From the NCBI RefSeq assembly GCF_014805625.2, contig NW_023998421.1:7075426-7139425 (forward strand): a DNA stretch of 64,000 nucleotides. Direction: 5' to 3'. How positions within the stretch are numbered: the first letter of the stretch is position 1; each line of letters opens with the position of its first letter. The notes beneath the pieces were generated by a model that saw only the letters and a program-made list of their open reading frames with translations, searched no databases and had not been told where the DNA came from. Below are positions 11,456 through 22,403 of this stretch, piece after piece. This DNA is from Glossina fuscipes (taxonomy: Eukaryota > Arthropoda > Insecta > Diptera > Glossinidae). The position numbers and the translations under genes were made by a program.

Positions 11456-13423
11456 TGAAATCGAAAATTTACCAACAATTCTATGTCAGTTTGTTTAAAA
11501 TCGTGAAGAAAAGCTTTCGTGAAGTAATCGTTACACGAAGATAAGTTCACGAAAGAGTTGCCAGCCTTTTGACATAACGTAAAAAAATTCATTGCTATTA
11601 TAGTGCAGTTCATCCCGTCTTTAGATTTAAAAATCCCACTACTTGTAATAGGCATAACTGGAACGGAACGACAAACATAAATTTCTGCTAAAACCTAATA
11701 TGAACGCCTATGATGGTTGGTAATTTGAAGATTTCACCTGTTTTTGCTAAACAGTTGAAAGCGAATGTTAATTTCCTCGCACGTGATTACCCGCCACAGG
11801 AGTAAAAAGATACCAGGTTAGCAAATCGTAACTTGTTGCAATCACTATCAAGCAATAATGTGCGGGTATTCTAAAGAGCAAAATTATCGAACAAAAGGCA
11901 AAGTGTGTCCCCGAAACGAAACGAAATTATAGTACGATAGGAGGAGGATTTAATTCAAACTTATTGTCTAAAACTTATACCATGCAACGATGGTATTCAG
12001 TCGGAAGACAAAATCAATACATTTGTTATTCAAATGATCAAAGTAATTCAAAATCAGCCCACGCCTCCACACTATTATTGAGTATGCAAATTTATATTTC
12101 AATCCTTTGTGGGATAATGGCTACGGGTATTAAAGGTCCGGTCGCAAGCCCATATAATTTTCCTGCTTCTTGCTTCTTTCGTTGATCAACTTTTTTTCTT
12201 CTTTTTCTTTTTGGTATGCAACAAAATTTCATGCGCATGTTAAGTATTTCTCAAATCTTTCGATTTCATTTACGCGCCTTTCCTTCACACCAGCTTCCTT
12301 TCAATGCCTATTAGCAGTCTATTTAGCGCTTCAGCTGTCTTTCTACTTTTAATTGTGATTACTTATTTAAAACTACATTTGTATTCATTTTTCAAATAGT
12401 TTCGATCATTATAGCAAGAAAGAGAAATTAGCAGCCTATTAAAGTGCGTAAATAGACCCGCTAGCATTCCATCTCCCGTTAAAAGAATCGAGATTGAAAA
12501 CTGGAGCTTAATTCATAATGTCAGTAGATCGAGACAAAAGGTATTCGAAAATGATAATATGTCTGTAAGCATCAAACATACATACATGCATACATATCCC
12601 GAGCGCTTATCCAATTTTAATCAATTCGATGACAACAGCTCAAAACTTAAGATAAAAATCCTTGCCAATGAACCGACGCAACCTCAACTAACAAAAGTAT
12701 TTTATAATCTTCATATATATAGTCCCTTGAAAGGTGTAGTATCCAATATTCGCCGCAAAACAAATATCATTCTTTTCCTTGTTTATTTCGTTCGTTTGCT
12801 TGCTTTGTTTACTTCTTCTCATTTGTTTGCTTCCTAGTTTTTATTGAACTATTTATATGTTGTTATTTGCAAAGTCCACACAAGACTCTTGCAAAACTAA
12901 GAAAGAAACTGTTCAGGAGAAATTGTAATTAATTCCACTTTTCTTTAATTTTTTTTCTTCTTTTTGTTGTTGAATTTTTTATATATAACTTAACAATAGT
13001 AAAATGATGGATTCGATTTTTGATGGACCAAATAAACAGTTCAGGTACCCTTCAATGAAATCGAGAAATTTAAAAGAAGAAGAAGATACTTAACAAGCTT
13101 ACGAAATAGCACAAGAAACTTGAAAGTACAAGATTTAAAAATATATAGCTTGTATCATAGGGACAAAGGAAAATCTTTCCACCACGCAAATCAGCAAGAT
13201 TATTGGCCAATGACAAAGTTGGTATAGTTCTAAATTTTCATCCACATTTTTGCGATTTTATGAATGACAGACTTGACGCCGAACGGCCCGACGAACGTAC
13301 ATATAAATGCACATATAAAAGGAAACACAAATTGACGTATGGATGGAAAGAAGAACGGCAAAGCATGATTACATCATTGCAAAATTTAACGTAGATCAGC
13401 AATATTTGCTAACACATTATATA
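11456..13423. other. Spacer, no gene recognised
   Basis: Upstream region of the CCDC51-like gene and then AT-rich DNA. Open frames near 11964-12352 and 12559-12837 (+) are rich in F/L/S and have no recognisable domain or convincing splice sites. No repeat family recognised. Confidence 0.45.
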
Positions 13424-13942
13424 GGGTGTCCCAAAATTTACGCAAAATTGGAATGAAATGGAAAATAGTCTTCTTTTTTCTAATTGTAATTTTTTTAATG
13501 AGTCACAATGTACATGGGATAGGAGCATGTGTGGAATGGCATACCAGACAAATGGCCTTTGCTAGCTCTTTTATCGAAATGCCAATCATTGAAACGTAAG
13601 CGAATGTGTCGTACAATAATTGAATTGTTAAATTGGGTTGTATCGCATGTGGCACCGTCTTGCTGAAACCACATGTCGTTCACATTAATATCATCGAATT
13701 TAGGCAGAAAGAATCGAGTTATCATAGCACGATATCGAAAATCAGTAACATTCATTGCTTGACGAAGCATGACCAAGTTGACATTATTCTTGAAAAAACG
13801 TTGCTCTCACGTGTAGTGTTCCATTTTTACTGACCCCAAGCTGTCAGCTATGAAACTGTATTTATTTATTTTTTTATATTGCTAATACTTTAGCGCACAA
13901 ATGGTGGCAAAGTCAAATCTTGCGTAAATTTTGAGACATCCC
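13424..13942 (-). mobile_element. Short Tc1/mariner-superfamily element with terminal inverted repeats
   Basis: The left end reads GGGTGTCCCAAAATTTACGC just after a TA. The right end, read on the opposite strand, is GG-A-TGTCTCAAAATTTACGC. That gives an inverted repeat of about 22 bp with about two mismatches. The interior carries remnants of a transposase on the minus strand and is far too short (about 520 bp) for an autonomous element. It is therefore an internally deleted, MITE-like derivative. A TA flanks the left end but not the right, where the boundary has decayed. Confidence 0.75.
13495..13776 (-). pseudogene. Truncated transposase (IS630-Tc1-mariner type)
   Basis: The frame contains Y-R-A-M-I-T-R-F-F-L-P-K-F-D-D followed by DMWFQQDGATCDT. 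This is the hallmark of insect transposases around the second catalytic Asp (D of Q-Q-D-G-A-T). The usual stretch with the third acidic residue is missing: after N-N-S-I-I the frame jumps to a tail (R-A-S-K-G-H-L-S-G-M-P-F-H) resembling the family's extreme C-terminus. The N-terminal DNA-binding domain is also gone. It sits inside the inverted repeats at 13424 and 13942 and cannot be active. Confidence 0.75.
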
Positions 13943-14639
13943 CTCTTTCCGCCTTTGACAAATATTGTCAAATGTTACAAACGAAAAGACCAATTTAGCA
14001 TAAACACTAGCAATTAAAGTTTCTGACAACTCGAGTGTAAAAAAAGCAATTAAAGTAAAAAGTTTCCAGAAATCGGTCTTAATTCTTCTTTCCTTTTCAC
14101 TTAAAGGAGCTTTAAATAAGGAAAGTGTACTTAAGTGTAGTAAATTAGTTTTGTTGTTTTTATTTTATTTATTTACTAATTTATTTTTCCCCCTCTAAAA
14201 TGTATCAAAACTTTTCTCGCGCATTTGTTCATTGCTTTTGTTTACCGCATAAAAAAACGGAAATAAAAATCAAAAAGTTTCATTGAGTTTCTTATGTTTA
14301 TCCTCTCGCACCACATAAAGTATTTTAATTTTAGAGAAAATTTCCTTCAAGTTAAAAAACTTAAATAAAGTTTTTGTTTTGAAAATTTTAAAGTAATCCG
14401 CACATCTCGCTCGCTGCATTTGTTGACGAACGAATCAAAAAGGCAGCTTTGGATCTTTTAATCAATTATAAACTAAACTAGAAGAAATCAAACTCTTCGA
14501 AAGTGTAAAACGATTAGAATTCGTTATGTTAAAAACGTTATATATGTTAAAAAAGCACGAACATTAAAGTCAGGCCAGTTCACCGAGTGCAGTCATTCGC
14601 TCATTTTGCTAATAATACACCAAAAAGTACCCATTATTT
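13943..14639. other. Spacer
   Basis: AT-rich, no exon or known repeat seen. Confidence 0.5.
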
Positions 14640-15598
14640 TCATGCAAAGGCTCGAGGAAGGTCCGAGTTTTTCTCCACATATAAGTTTGGGTTCCGTGAT
14701 AACGCTTATATAAGTTGAGGTCCAAAAAAGAATAGACCTATGTGATCCAAATTCCCTACTGTTAATTTTTTGATTGAAACGCTACTACTAAATAATTTTC
14801 ATCACAAAATATTAAGAATTAAGAGCTTACTAATCATTAGATATTTCATATGGAGAAGGGCCAAGAAACACATTCATGTGGTTCATATTAGGTCCACTTA
14901 CTTTTTTTAATTAATTGCTATCACGAACAAATTTTCATCACCAAAAAATTAACAACTAGGCTTTATTGGCGTATAAAGGTTCACATTTCTTCAGAATCCT
15001 TATATGTGATGGTACCCAAAAAATAGTCTTGCATGGTCCAAATTCGGTAAGGTCGATTTCTTTGCTAATTTACTCTTATGAGTCAATTTCCACCATGAAA
15101 TATTAAAAATTCTACACTTTTACCATATAAAGCTTCACTTATATGAGAGTATGCTCTAAAACTTGCCCCAACCGGTCCAAAGTTTGCTCAACAATTTTGA
15201 ATGCCGAAACACCTCTACTTGGTCACTTTTGCCGAGAAATTTTGAAAATTGTAATTTTTTTCCATATAACGACTACTCAGATTAGGACATCATATGGAGA
15301 GTGTTCGAAAAAATGAATTGATCCGAACTATTTTCAATAGCTTTCGCCCTTAGGCTAAGTTACGTCGGTGTACTATATTTCATCAAAATATCTCAAAAAT
15401 TGCAACCTGCAGCTTAAACACAAAAATACATGAACAGACATCGGATGGACAGAGGTACAGACAGGCTTAGATCGATTTAGAAAGTGATTCTCAATCGATT
15501 GTTGTAATAAAATGTGAGTCTTATATCTTAAGCCATTCTGGATGTAACATACGTCCGCACTAACTTAATATAACCTGTACCACAAGTGGTGTAACACC
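14640..15598 (-). repeat. Degenerate tandem array (about 145-bp unit) joined to a family A end
   Basis: A block like TTTCATCAcaAAATATTaaaAATT recurs at about 14797, 14933, 15087, 15228 and 15377, giving spacings of 136-154 bp. Between blocks sit related phrases (CCATATAA..., GGTCC-AAA...). The last unit runs into the minus-strand family A end: CGATTTAGAAAGTGATTCTCAATCG, then GTACCACAAGTGGTGTA at about 15577-15593. No protein is encoded. Confidence 0.6.
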
Positions 15599-18116
15599 GT
15601 TGTTATGTTATAAATTCCATTAATAGAACGTTAAGTGTTAGTGAAAGAAGATAAAAATGAGCTGACAGAAACCCTTGGTAGCAGAAGAAAGTCGTTCAAT
15701 ATGAGAATTTGGTGGGCAAAATCATATTTGCTTTCTAAAGACATAATAAGACATATTTTCCATTTGGGGCGTCTCACACGTACTTATCATTTTAATTACT
15801 TGCATCTAAAAGTGCATAATGATTGCAATGTTCAGATGTGATTGCCTTTTAATTTGTCTAATTTTATTTAAGGAAATTTCTAGTAATAAAAGTTTTATGA
15901 CTTCTTTATACAATTTATTTTCCCAACTCCATTTGCTTGCTATATATTTTTGATATGATTTATATACATGTAAATAATATGTAGATGTCTACGTAGGTAT
16001 CTACGTAGGACTTAAGCCAATCCAATCCAAGATTTATAATCATAAACCTAATTAAACATTCAATTCATTCAGGATTTGCTTTTTAATTATAGAATTTTTC
16101 ACATTCCGAAAAGTCAGAACAAAGCTTCAAGCAAATCATTACATATTTTATAATAATTTTAAAAGAAATAAAAATGTGTGCAACATTCCTAGACGATAAA
16201 AGCTATTGAAAACTCTTTAAATTTGAATTGGAAAACCATTAACGAAGTAAGAAGTAGTCTGACCGCTTACTAGCCACTTTTTTATCGGGCAAAGCTATCA
16301 ATCCAACCATAGAATCCAGACGTCACAATGAGAAAAAAATCAAAAAGAAAATTGACAGTGATAGCACTTACATTGCTCCCTTATTAATCCTAATCTCGCT
16401 CCACCCGCTTATTCAATCAACATTGAAGAAATCAAAATCCAAACATATGCAAAAATCCGCCCCGGGTCAAGCTATTGCCACACACCAATGAATCCTTAAA
16501 CAATCTGCTCCTCTAATTTCCAATTGTGAACAATATCTTATGATTATGCATATAATTTGTGAATGAGAAAAGCTTTCCGTTTTTGTACGGGCACACACAC
16601 CACGGTATCTCGTCCATAGGAAAATTTTCACCACATTTTGCGCATAAATATTCGCATTAGCACATCTAGCTTAGAAACTATTAATAGAAACTCGCTTAGA
16701 ATGTCGCCCAATAAAAGTTTTATGTAATTTTTTTGAAAATTGAACCGAAATCCAATAAAAGAATTCAAGTGCCACGTTATGGCGTTATTATAGATGTAAC
16801 TATTGACGTGTATTTAATTGTATTTTACGTATACATGTATGAGTATAAGAGCATGGCATATTGATATTACTTTTCACGTGACTAATAGTTTGAATGATAG
16901 AAATGGATTTAAATGTCGTTTTGAAATGCAAAAAAAGAGGAGAAAAAAAAAAGCATGCGACATAGATTAGATGAAATAAATCGTAGCGTGACAGGATGGG
17001 ATTTTGATCTAAACACGGTCAATATGGCAAGTACATCAATCATATAGAATGATTTATTTTAAATGCCTGATGTTATTTCATTTTTTTTTTTTTTTTTTCA
17101 AAAATTAAAAATTCATTTTCTTCTTTTTTTAAACCAAATCGAAGCGTTAAAGTTGAAAAAACGAAAAAACATGAAAAACACATTTTAAAGTTAATTCGAA
17201 TCAAATGATATATTTGTTTGGACGAGAGACTTTCTTCCTTTACGTCTAGATGTTAGCCAATAATCCAGAAAGAAATGGAAAAGCTATATGCACTTGGAAG
17301 TATCTCAGATTTTTTTAATTATTTTAAGTTATCTCACCGTAAACTTCTATCATTTCGAACGGTGCGCTAATAAGTCAAATCGGAAGAAGATTCGTGCTGA
17401 ATATTTCCTTTTTAGTATTTACGGGGTTTCTATCTCCCGGATTACTTTCCCTCTATTTTGGTGTCTTAATTAGAATTGAACTTCCAAGACAGATTGATTT
17501 AGGCACATTAAACGCCAAACACATAGCATTAGAATCAGATTTAGTACAACTAACGTCTTAAAAGAAATCTTCAACAAAACATCAGCACTGACGCTTAGAA
17601 AACGGCTATTGAAGTTTTCGTTGCACTCTCAACCAAACAAAAGCCACAATTGTAGGAAACTTAAATTTATATATCATAACTTAACCGCCAAAATACATTT
17701 CGCATTAATTAAAATTTGACCACAAAGCTTTGTTAAGCTTCCGTTCTTAACCACTACATTATAATTGTAAGCATTGCTAAGGATTATATTACTAGTCGCT
17801 TGCAACTAGTTGACCTACAATAAAACAGCGCAATACATTAAACGACATTACATTGTTCACTATTGTAGATTAGAAGAATCACAAAATCAACTGAAACTAA
17901 CCTTTAGAACAACTGACCCATGCTGTTTGTAACTACTCTTTTTATTTTTGTTGAAAGAAGTTTTGTTAATGTTTCTACTAATGTTCTTAAATAGTTTTTC
18001 AATCTGTAAACGCTACCCTTGCTTCTTAAAACTCTTCCTTTTTTCTCCCGGGGCTACTAGTCGCCAATTTTGATCAACCGAAGTCCCTTACCCTATAGAT
18101 TGATGCTATGCTGCTC
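15599..18116. other. Spacer, no gene recognised
   Basis: AT-rich with a poly-T run near 17080-17098. Frames at 15635-15841 and 17288-17473 (+) have no recognisable features. Confidence 0.5.
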
Positions 18117-18331
18117 TTAGGTCGGGCGTGCATCTTCGGAAGGTTTTTCCGCAGTTGATCTTTTCTTTTCATCCTTTTGTTTTTGAGCACTACCCGTCGC
18201 TTCTTCGTTTTGGGATTGGACCTTGTCTTTTCGTTTCGAAGACCCTATTTTGGGTCGTGCCGTTAAATGTTCTTCTTCACATTTATTCCAAAAATTTCTT
18301 TTCTCTTTAGAACCATCGTTGTCTGGACCAC
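18117..18331 (-). CDS. Terminal exon, copy 1, of unrecognised gene (charged K/E/S-rich tail)
   Basis: On the minus strand, acceptor AATACAAACAG then GT GGT CCA..., reading G-P-D-N-D-G-S-K-E-K-R-N-F-W-N-K-C-E-E-E-H-L. It continues as a strongly charged tail (S-S-K-R-K-D-K-V..., D-E-K-K-R-S-T-A-E-K) and stops with TAA at 18117-18119 (70 codons). The exon needs a donor in phase 1, which the exon ending at 19212 supplies. It is homologous to the exon at 18692-18819: both carry W-N-K-C-E-E and A-R-P-K in the same places. I do not recognise the protein family. Confidence 0.5.
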
Positions 18332-18444
18332 CTGTTTGTATTAGAATCAGAAACTTGACTGGAGAGAGATAGAGAGAACAGGAATGCACTAATCCTGAAT
18401 AATAAAACTTGCATAGTAAAATAAATTTAAAATATTATGGTTTT

Positions 18445-18645
18445 TAAACCCTACACCCACTTGTGGTAACGGCAAGTGAAGTTCGGGAGAATTTATGCTA
18501 TACACCGAAGGAAGCGAGATAGATCCACTCTTCATTATGCTTAAGCTTGTCTGTCTGTCTATCTGTCTTGTTCTCTTACCCCTTTTATTTTGGAAGTTCG
18601 ATGGATAGTTGTAAGGTGATTTAGGGTATTTAATTGTGGGCCGTG
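18445..18645 (+). repeat. Family A copy between the duplicated exons
   Basis: A CCACTTGTGGT end, a GAGATAGATCCACTCTTCAT block, a TGTCTGTCTGTC core and a final TTTAGGGTATTTAATTGTGGGCC follow in family A order on the plus strand. It separates the two duplicated terminal exons on the opposite strand. Confidence 0.65.
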
Positions 18646-18691
18646 TTATTATATGTGTTTACTTTACTATTCTGTTTTATTATTCGTTTAC

Positions 18692-18819
18692 TTATTTTCC
18701 GGTACCATCAGTGGCTTGCGCGCTCCGTTGTTGCCTCCAGGCCGATGCTTTGGGACGTGCATCTATCGATTTTTCTTCACATTTGTTCCAAGATGTTTTA
18801 TTTTTTTCTTTATCGTTAC
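18692..18819 (-). CDS. Terminal exon, copy 2, diverged duplicate
   Basis: On the minus strand, AATAAG then GT AAC GAT AAA GAA..., reading N-D-K-E-K-N-K-T-S-W-N-K-C-E-E-K-S-I-D-A-R-P-K-A-S-A-W, then R-S-A-Q-A-T-D-G-T-G-K and TAA (41 codons). The start phase (x|GT) is the same as in copy 1, so either can follow the exon ending at 19212. The tail is shorter and less charged than in copy 1. It could be an alternative last exon or a decaying duplicate. Confidence 0.45.
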
Positions 18820-19211
18820 CTTATTTATACATGTCCATTAAATTGAAAATTTGAACAGTAATAAAAAATTTACAAACCGTTGTCCATGTTTTCCCCTTTG
18901 TTTTCTAATTTAAAAGCCGTAAATAGACTCGTTGTACTATTCTACGTATCTGGAAGATTCTGGAAAAATTTTGAAAATAATGATAGAAGATGAAAAATAA
19001 TGTTTTTGATGTTATTAGAAATTTAAAAGGATGCTATTTTTCGAACTAAATTTTCATACATAATTATATACCTAAATTATTACAAATGACCTAAATGAAT
19101 AGAAAGGCAAATTAATGTTACAAAGGGCTATAAGTGCAAAAAAGGAATAATAAATAATAGAAATGCACTTGTAGTTCAAAAGAAACAAATATTGGATTAC
19201 TTCACACTTAC

Positions 19212-19416
19212 ACCAACGATCACGAACATACAATGTATAAGATTCGAATTTTTCTGATATAGTTCCTACAGTCTTCAAGTCACGAAGTGACAGAAAATGG
19301 CACGTGTAACACCTAAACACATTTTCGGTCATTACTTTGTCAATCTTCTTTCGAAAAATCTTTTTTTCACCACATAGGTTGTTTGTGTGTCTGTCCCTCG
19401 TATTTGCGTTTAACAT
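19212..19416 (-). CDS. Unrecognised exon with ATG and GTAAGT donor, feeding duplicated last exons
   Basis: This is part of a 144-codon open frame on the minus strand, the longest ATG frame in the window. I take the ATG at 19416 because a possible acceptor (TCGATATCAG) lies just before it and the upstream part of the frame overlaps a retroposon. The peptide includes K-K-I-F-R-K-K-I-D-K-V-M-T-E-N-V-F-R-C-Y-T-C-H-F and ends S-Y-T-L-Y-V-R-D-R-W, followed by a canonical donor (T|GTAAGT, phase 1). Both exons at 18692-18819 and 18117-18331 continue in frame with a Cys codon, giving products of about 110 or 139 residues. The C-x-x-C pair might bind a metal. Function unknown; the coding status rests on splice-phase agreement. 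Confidence 0.45.
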
Positions 19417-19466
19417 TGTGCAAAACTGATATCGAATTGAACTGTCGTGAAGACGGGTATTCCTAA

Positions 19467-19584
19467 AAAGTATTATGAGCCGATAGCCCGTGTTGCTAGT
19501 GCTCAATATCTTTTTTTAGTCGAAGAATTTATTGCATTAGTCTAAAATTATAATAATAATAATAATAATAAAAGAAAGTATTAT
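19467..19584 (+). mobile_element. (TAA)n-tailed short retroposon, copy 1
   Basis: A body of about 75 bp starts GAGCCGATAGCCCGTGTTGC at 19477 and ends in a (TAA)n tail at about 19546-19573. It is flanked by a perfect 10-bp direct repeat AAAGTATTAT (19467-19476 and 19575-19584). The 5' end can fold: GAGC..TAGC pairs with GCTA..GCTC. A (TAA)n tail plus 10-14-bp duplications is the signature of I-clade LINE machinery. The unit encodes no protein, so it is SINE-like. Confidence 0.8.
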
Positions 19585-21278
19585 ATGGGATCTGGTCCAA
19601 AAAATGTTGCGATATAGACCATTTAGAATGGTGTTCATCCTTACCCCTAAACACATCGGTGCACCAAATTTAATAAAATACCTGAAAATACCTGTCACTT
19701 TTGGTATGATAAAAGGCGGGTGTATCTCAAGACCATCGATTGTTTTATAATCTTTACGTTTTCCCTTTCTCAGGATTTTCTTCTATGCCGTTGAAATTAA
19801 CAGCGCATATTTGTATAAAGGTCCTAACGAATGTACGTGCGCTTATACATATGAAGTTTGCTTCGTCTTGGATTGAAGAGATATGATCTGGGATACTCAG
19901 GTCAAAAATACGTAACTCCTGTAACTGTTTAAAAACTACAGCGTATTTAATACAATGACAACAAATGCTTCGCTATGGTTTAGGCATCCCACTTGCCCTT
20001 TCACATATACATTCTCTTGTGCCTAAGTGTAATACAAAATTCATGGCGATATAAATGTTGAGCATACGCCTTTTAACAAAAATATAAAAATTTGATGTAG
20101 CGAAAACACTAGAAGCAAGCAAGGTACGTACAACAGCTAAATTGTTATTGCGTTTTAATTGCTTTTATCAGGAATGATATGAAATTGCATTATAAACACT
20201 CAACAAGTTGGCTTCTGTGATTTTAGCTGTCTTCCTTCATAGTTTTCAACATGGTCAACTTACTAATAATCTGCCGATTTATGCGCATTAGAGTAGTTCG
20301 TTTTGTTCATTTACCTAGAAATTTCGCAAATATTCCTAAACTACGTTTTCATTTAACTTCTTTTTATTATTTACCGCATGCGAATCTTCTTCTTCTTCTA
20401 TTCAGCAAATCAACAACTGAAAAATTGCTGAGATGCAAATCTGATGTTGACACAGACTCATCATTTACAGAGTTGTTCAACGAATTCTAAATAATAGGAA
20501 AGCACATCGGAATAAAAAATTGTAATTGATGTTTTATAAGTTCTTCGCAATTTGTAAACTTCGACAATTAGGAGAATGGAAAAACGAGTTCGTCACCAAA
20601 TTCACTCGTGAAGGATATGTCAAATTATTCTCCAAACTTTTTTCTTTTATTAACTAGGTTTTAAATTCATACCCTTGAGTGTGCTGTATTTCATATAGCT
20701 AGGTAGCAGCAAAAAAAAGAAAGAAAAATATGGATGAATGCGCTTTACATACATACGCTTCCAATTTAAAGTCAACCTCGTCATCAATTCACAACCATCA
20801 GATGAAGCATAACAACGTTCACGGTTTTTTTTGAATACTCACTCACTGTTATACAAATAAAGCAGGCAGGATTTGATATCCACATAGTGGTTACAACACG
20901 GACACAGGATGGACCCTCATAGAATTTTAATTTTAACATAATGTTTCCTTTTTGTTAACCTTTACGACCTGTTTTTTCTTGTTGTATTTGTGTTATCCGC
21001 TAAGGCTAGTGATGCAGCCGTCAGGTTTCCAATCAGACCATTTTGTGTGATTTAACGATTTCACTAATTTCAAATAAGAACTTTCAAGACTTTTTGTTCG
21101 TGTTATAAAATCATCAAACTATGCTGAAATGAATCCATGCTGCAACAACGTAGTGTTAGATTTATTGGTATTTTTTCCTTTATATCACTACCACACCAGT
21201 AATATGTGCATTGTTTGATCCACGGTTATGGGGCTAAGAGCAATGCATCAATTGCTAGCAAAACAGAAGCTCTTGCAC
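19585..21278. other. Spacer between the two retroposon copies
   Basis: Contains a decayed stretch related to the 145-bp unit/family A around 19585-19760 (GGGATCTGGTCCAAAAAATG, then CACCAAATTTAATAAAAT). A frame at 20251-20490 (+) is not recognised. No gene called. Confidence 0.4.
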
Positions 21279-21404
21279 AAAATACTATTTATTATTATTA
21301 TTATTATTATTATTTTAATTTTAGACTAATGAATTGAATTCTTAGACTAAAAAAAGAGACATTGAGCACTAGCAACACAGGCTATCGGCTCAAAATACTA
21401 TTTA
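21279..21404 (-). mobile_element. (TAA)n-tailed short retroposon, copy 2
   Basis: Opposite orientation to copy 1. Read on the minus strand it starts GAGCCGATAGCCTGTGTTGC at 21391 and ends in (TAA)n at about 21292-21315. It is flanked by a perfect 13-bp direct repeat AAAATACTATTTA (21279-21291 and 21392-21404). The 5' end is the same base as in copy 1 and the foldable GAGC/GCTC hairpin is kept, so the unit has a defined 5' end and is not a random LINE truncation. Confidence 0.85.
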
Positions 21405-22145
21405 AAATTTATGTCTTTTACTGAAAGGTACTAATATTTTCATTCTGTTTGTAATCGGCAGGAATTTTGATCACATAGGGTACACAAAACCCTACCAATT
21501 TGAGAATAAAATTGACATTAATTTTTGCCCACTTACGTGCAGGTGTTCAATTCAATTTAAATCTGATAAGTTTTTCTATTGTTCAATGTGTTCAACGTAA
21601 CTAATTTTGCTCTCCCCACTGAATGAAATTTTTCTTAAGATCATTTTAAGATTTGCCAGTGTTATCAACGCCGTCGTTAATTTAGGCTATGTTTAAAAAT
21701 ACGCGAAAGTGTGAATAAGTTAGACAATATTGGAAAGAATTGTTTAAACCGAAGCATTTGCACTCAAGAGGACGCGTGTTCAAGTAATGCGGAACTGATA
21801 TTAACCCACAAAACGGAATTATTGTTCTTACTCTTTTTTAATTTTATTTTACAGAATTTTTTTTTTCAAATTTTTTTTTCGTCCTCAAACTTCACAAACT
21901 TGTCTTGCACAGCTGTTAAGAAAGTTCTTTGACTTCTCATAAAAAGGGCGTTGGCTGGTTGGTTTTTTCTAAATGACACCCATGTAAAGAACAATATTAT
22001 TCATTTGAAATCGTATGTCGCGAATTATCTGTTAAGCCATCGGAATTTTTTTTTTGCAACCAGCACACAATTCAGTAAAAACCTGTTATTTTTTGCTGAA
22101 AACCTGCAAAATCTAAAAGAAATCCGGAAAAAAAGAAGAAAAAAG
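21405..22145. other. Spacer
   Basis: AT-rich, T-runs near 21840-21880. Frames present are low complexity. Confidence 0.5.
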
Positions 22146-22403
22146 TCAACAAACAATAAACGCATCGGCACAAATCTGAAAGCGATTTTTTTCCCTAAAA
22201 AAATCAATCTTCTCAATGAAATTTTTACCACAATAACGACAATAGTATTTTAACTCGCCTGTATGAAACTTATATGCTCTTTCTATATTTAGTTGCAAAT
22301 TACAATTGCTACAATTAAATTCTTTACAGATTGCCTTAGCGGACGACGACTTATGTTGTATCGATAAGTTCGATAAAACGGATTCCCGCGGGTAGGTAGC
22401 CAT
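22146..22403 (-). pseudogene. Degenerate C2H2 zinc-finger fragment
   Basis: From an ATG at 22403 the frame gives K-E-F-N-C-S-N-C-N-L-Q-L-N-I-E-R-A-Y-K-F-H-T-G-E, then Y-Y-C-R-Y-C-G-K-N-F-I-E-K. The Cys-x2-Cys knuckles and the H-T-G-E linker are those of C2H2 DNA-binding proteins. In the first finger the first zinc-binding His is replaced, and in the second both His are missing before the frame drifts into non-finger sequence. It is either an exon split just after the second knuckle or a decayed fragment; I see no convincing donor. Confidence 0.5.

Noticed and set aside
19477..21391. The two (TAA)-tailed copies as terminal inverted repeats of one 1.9-kb transposon
   Set aside because: Each copy has its own distinct target-site duplication immediately flanking it, so they are separate insertions.
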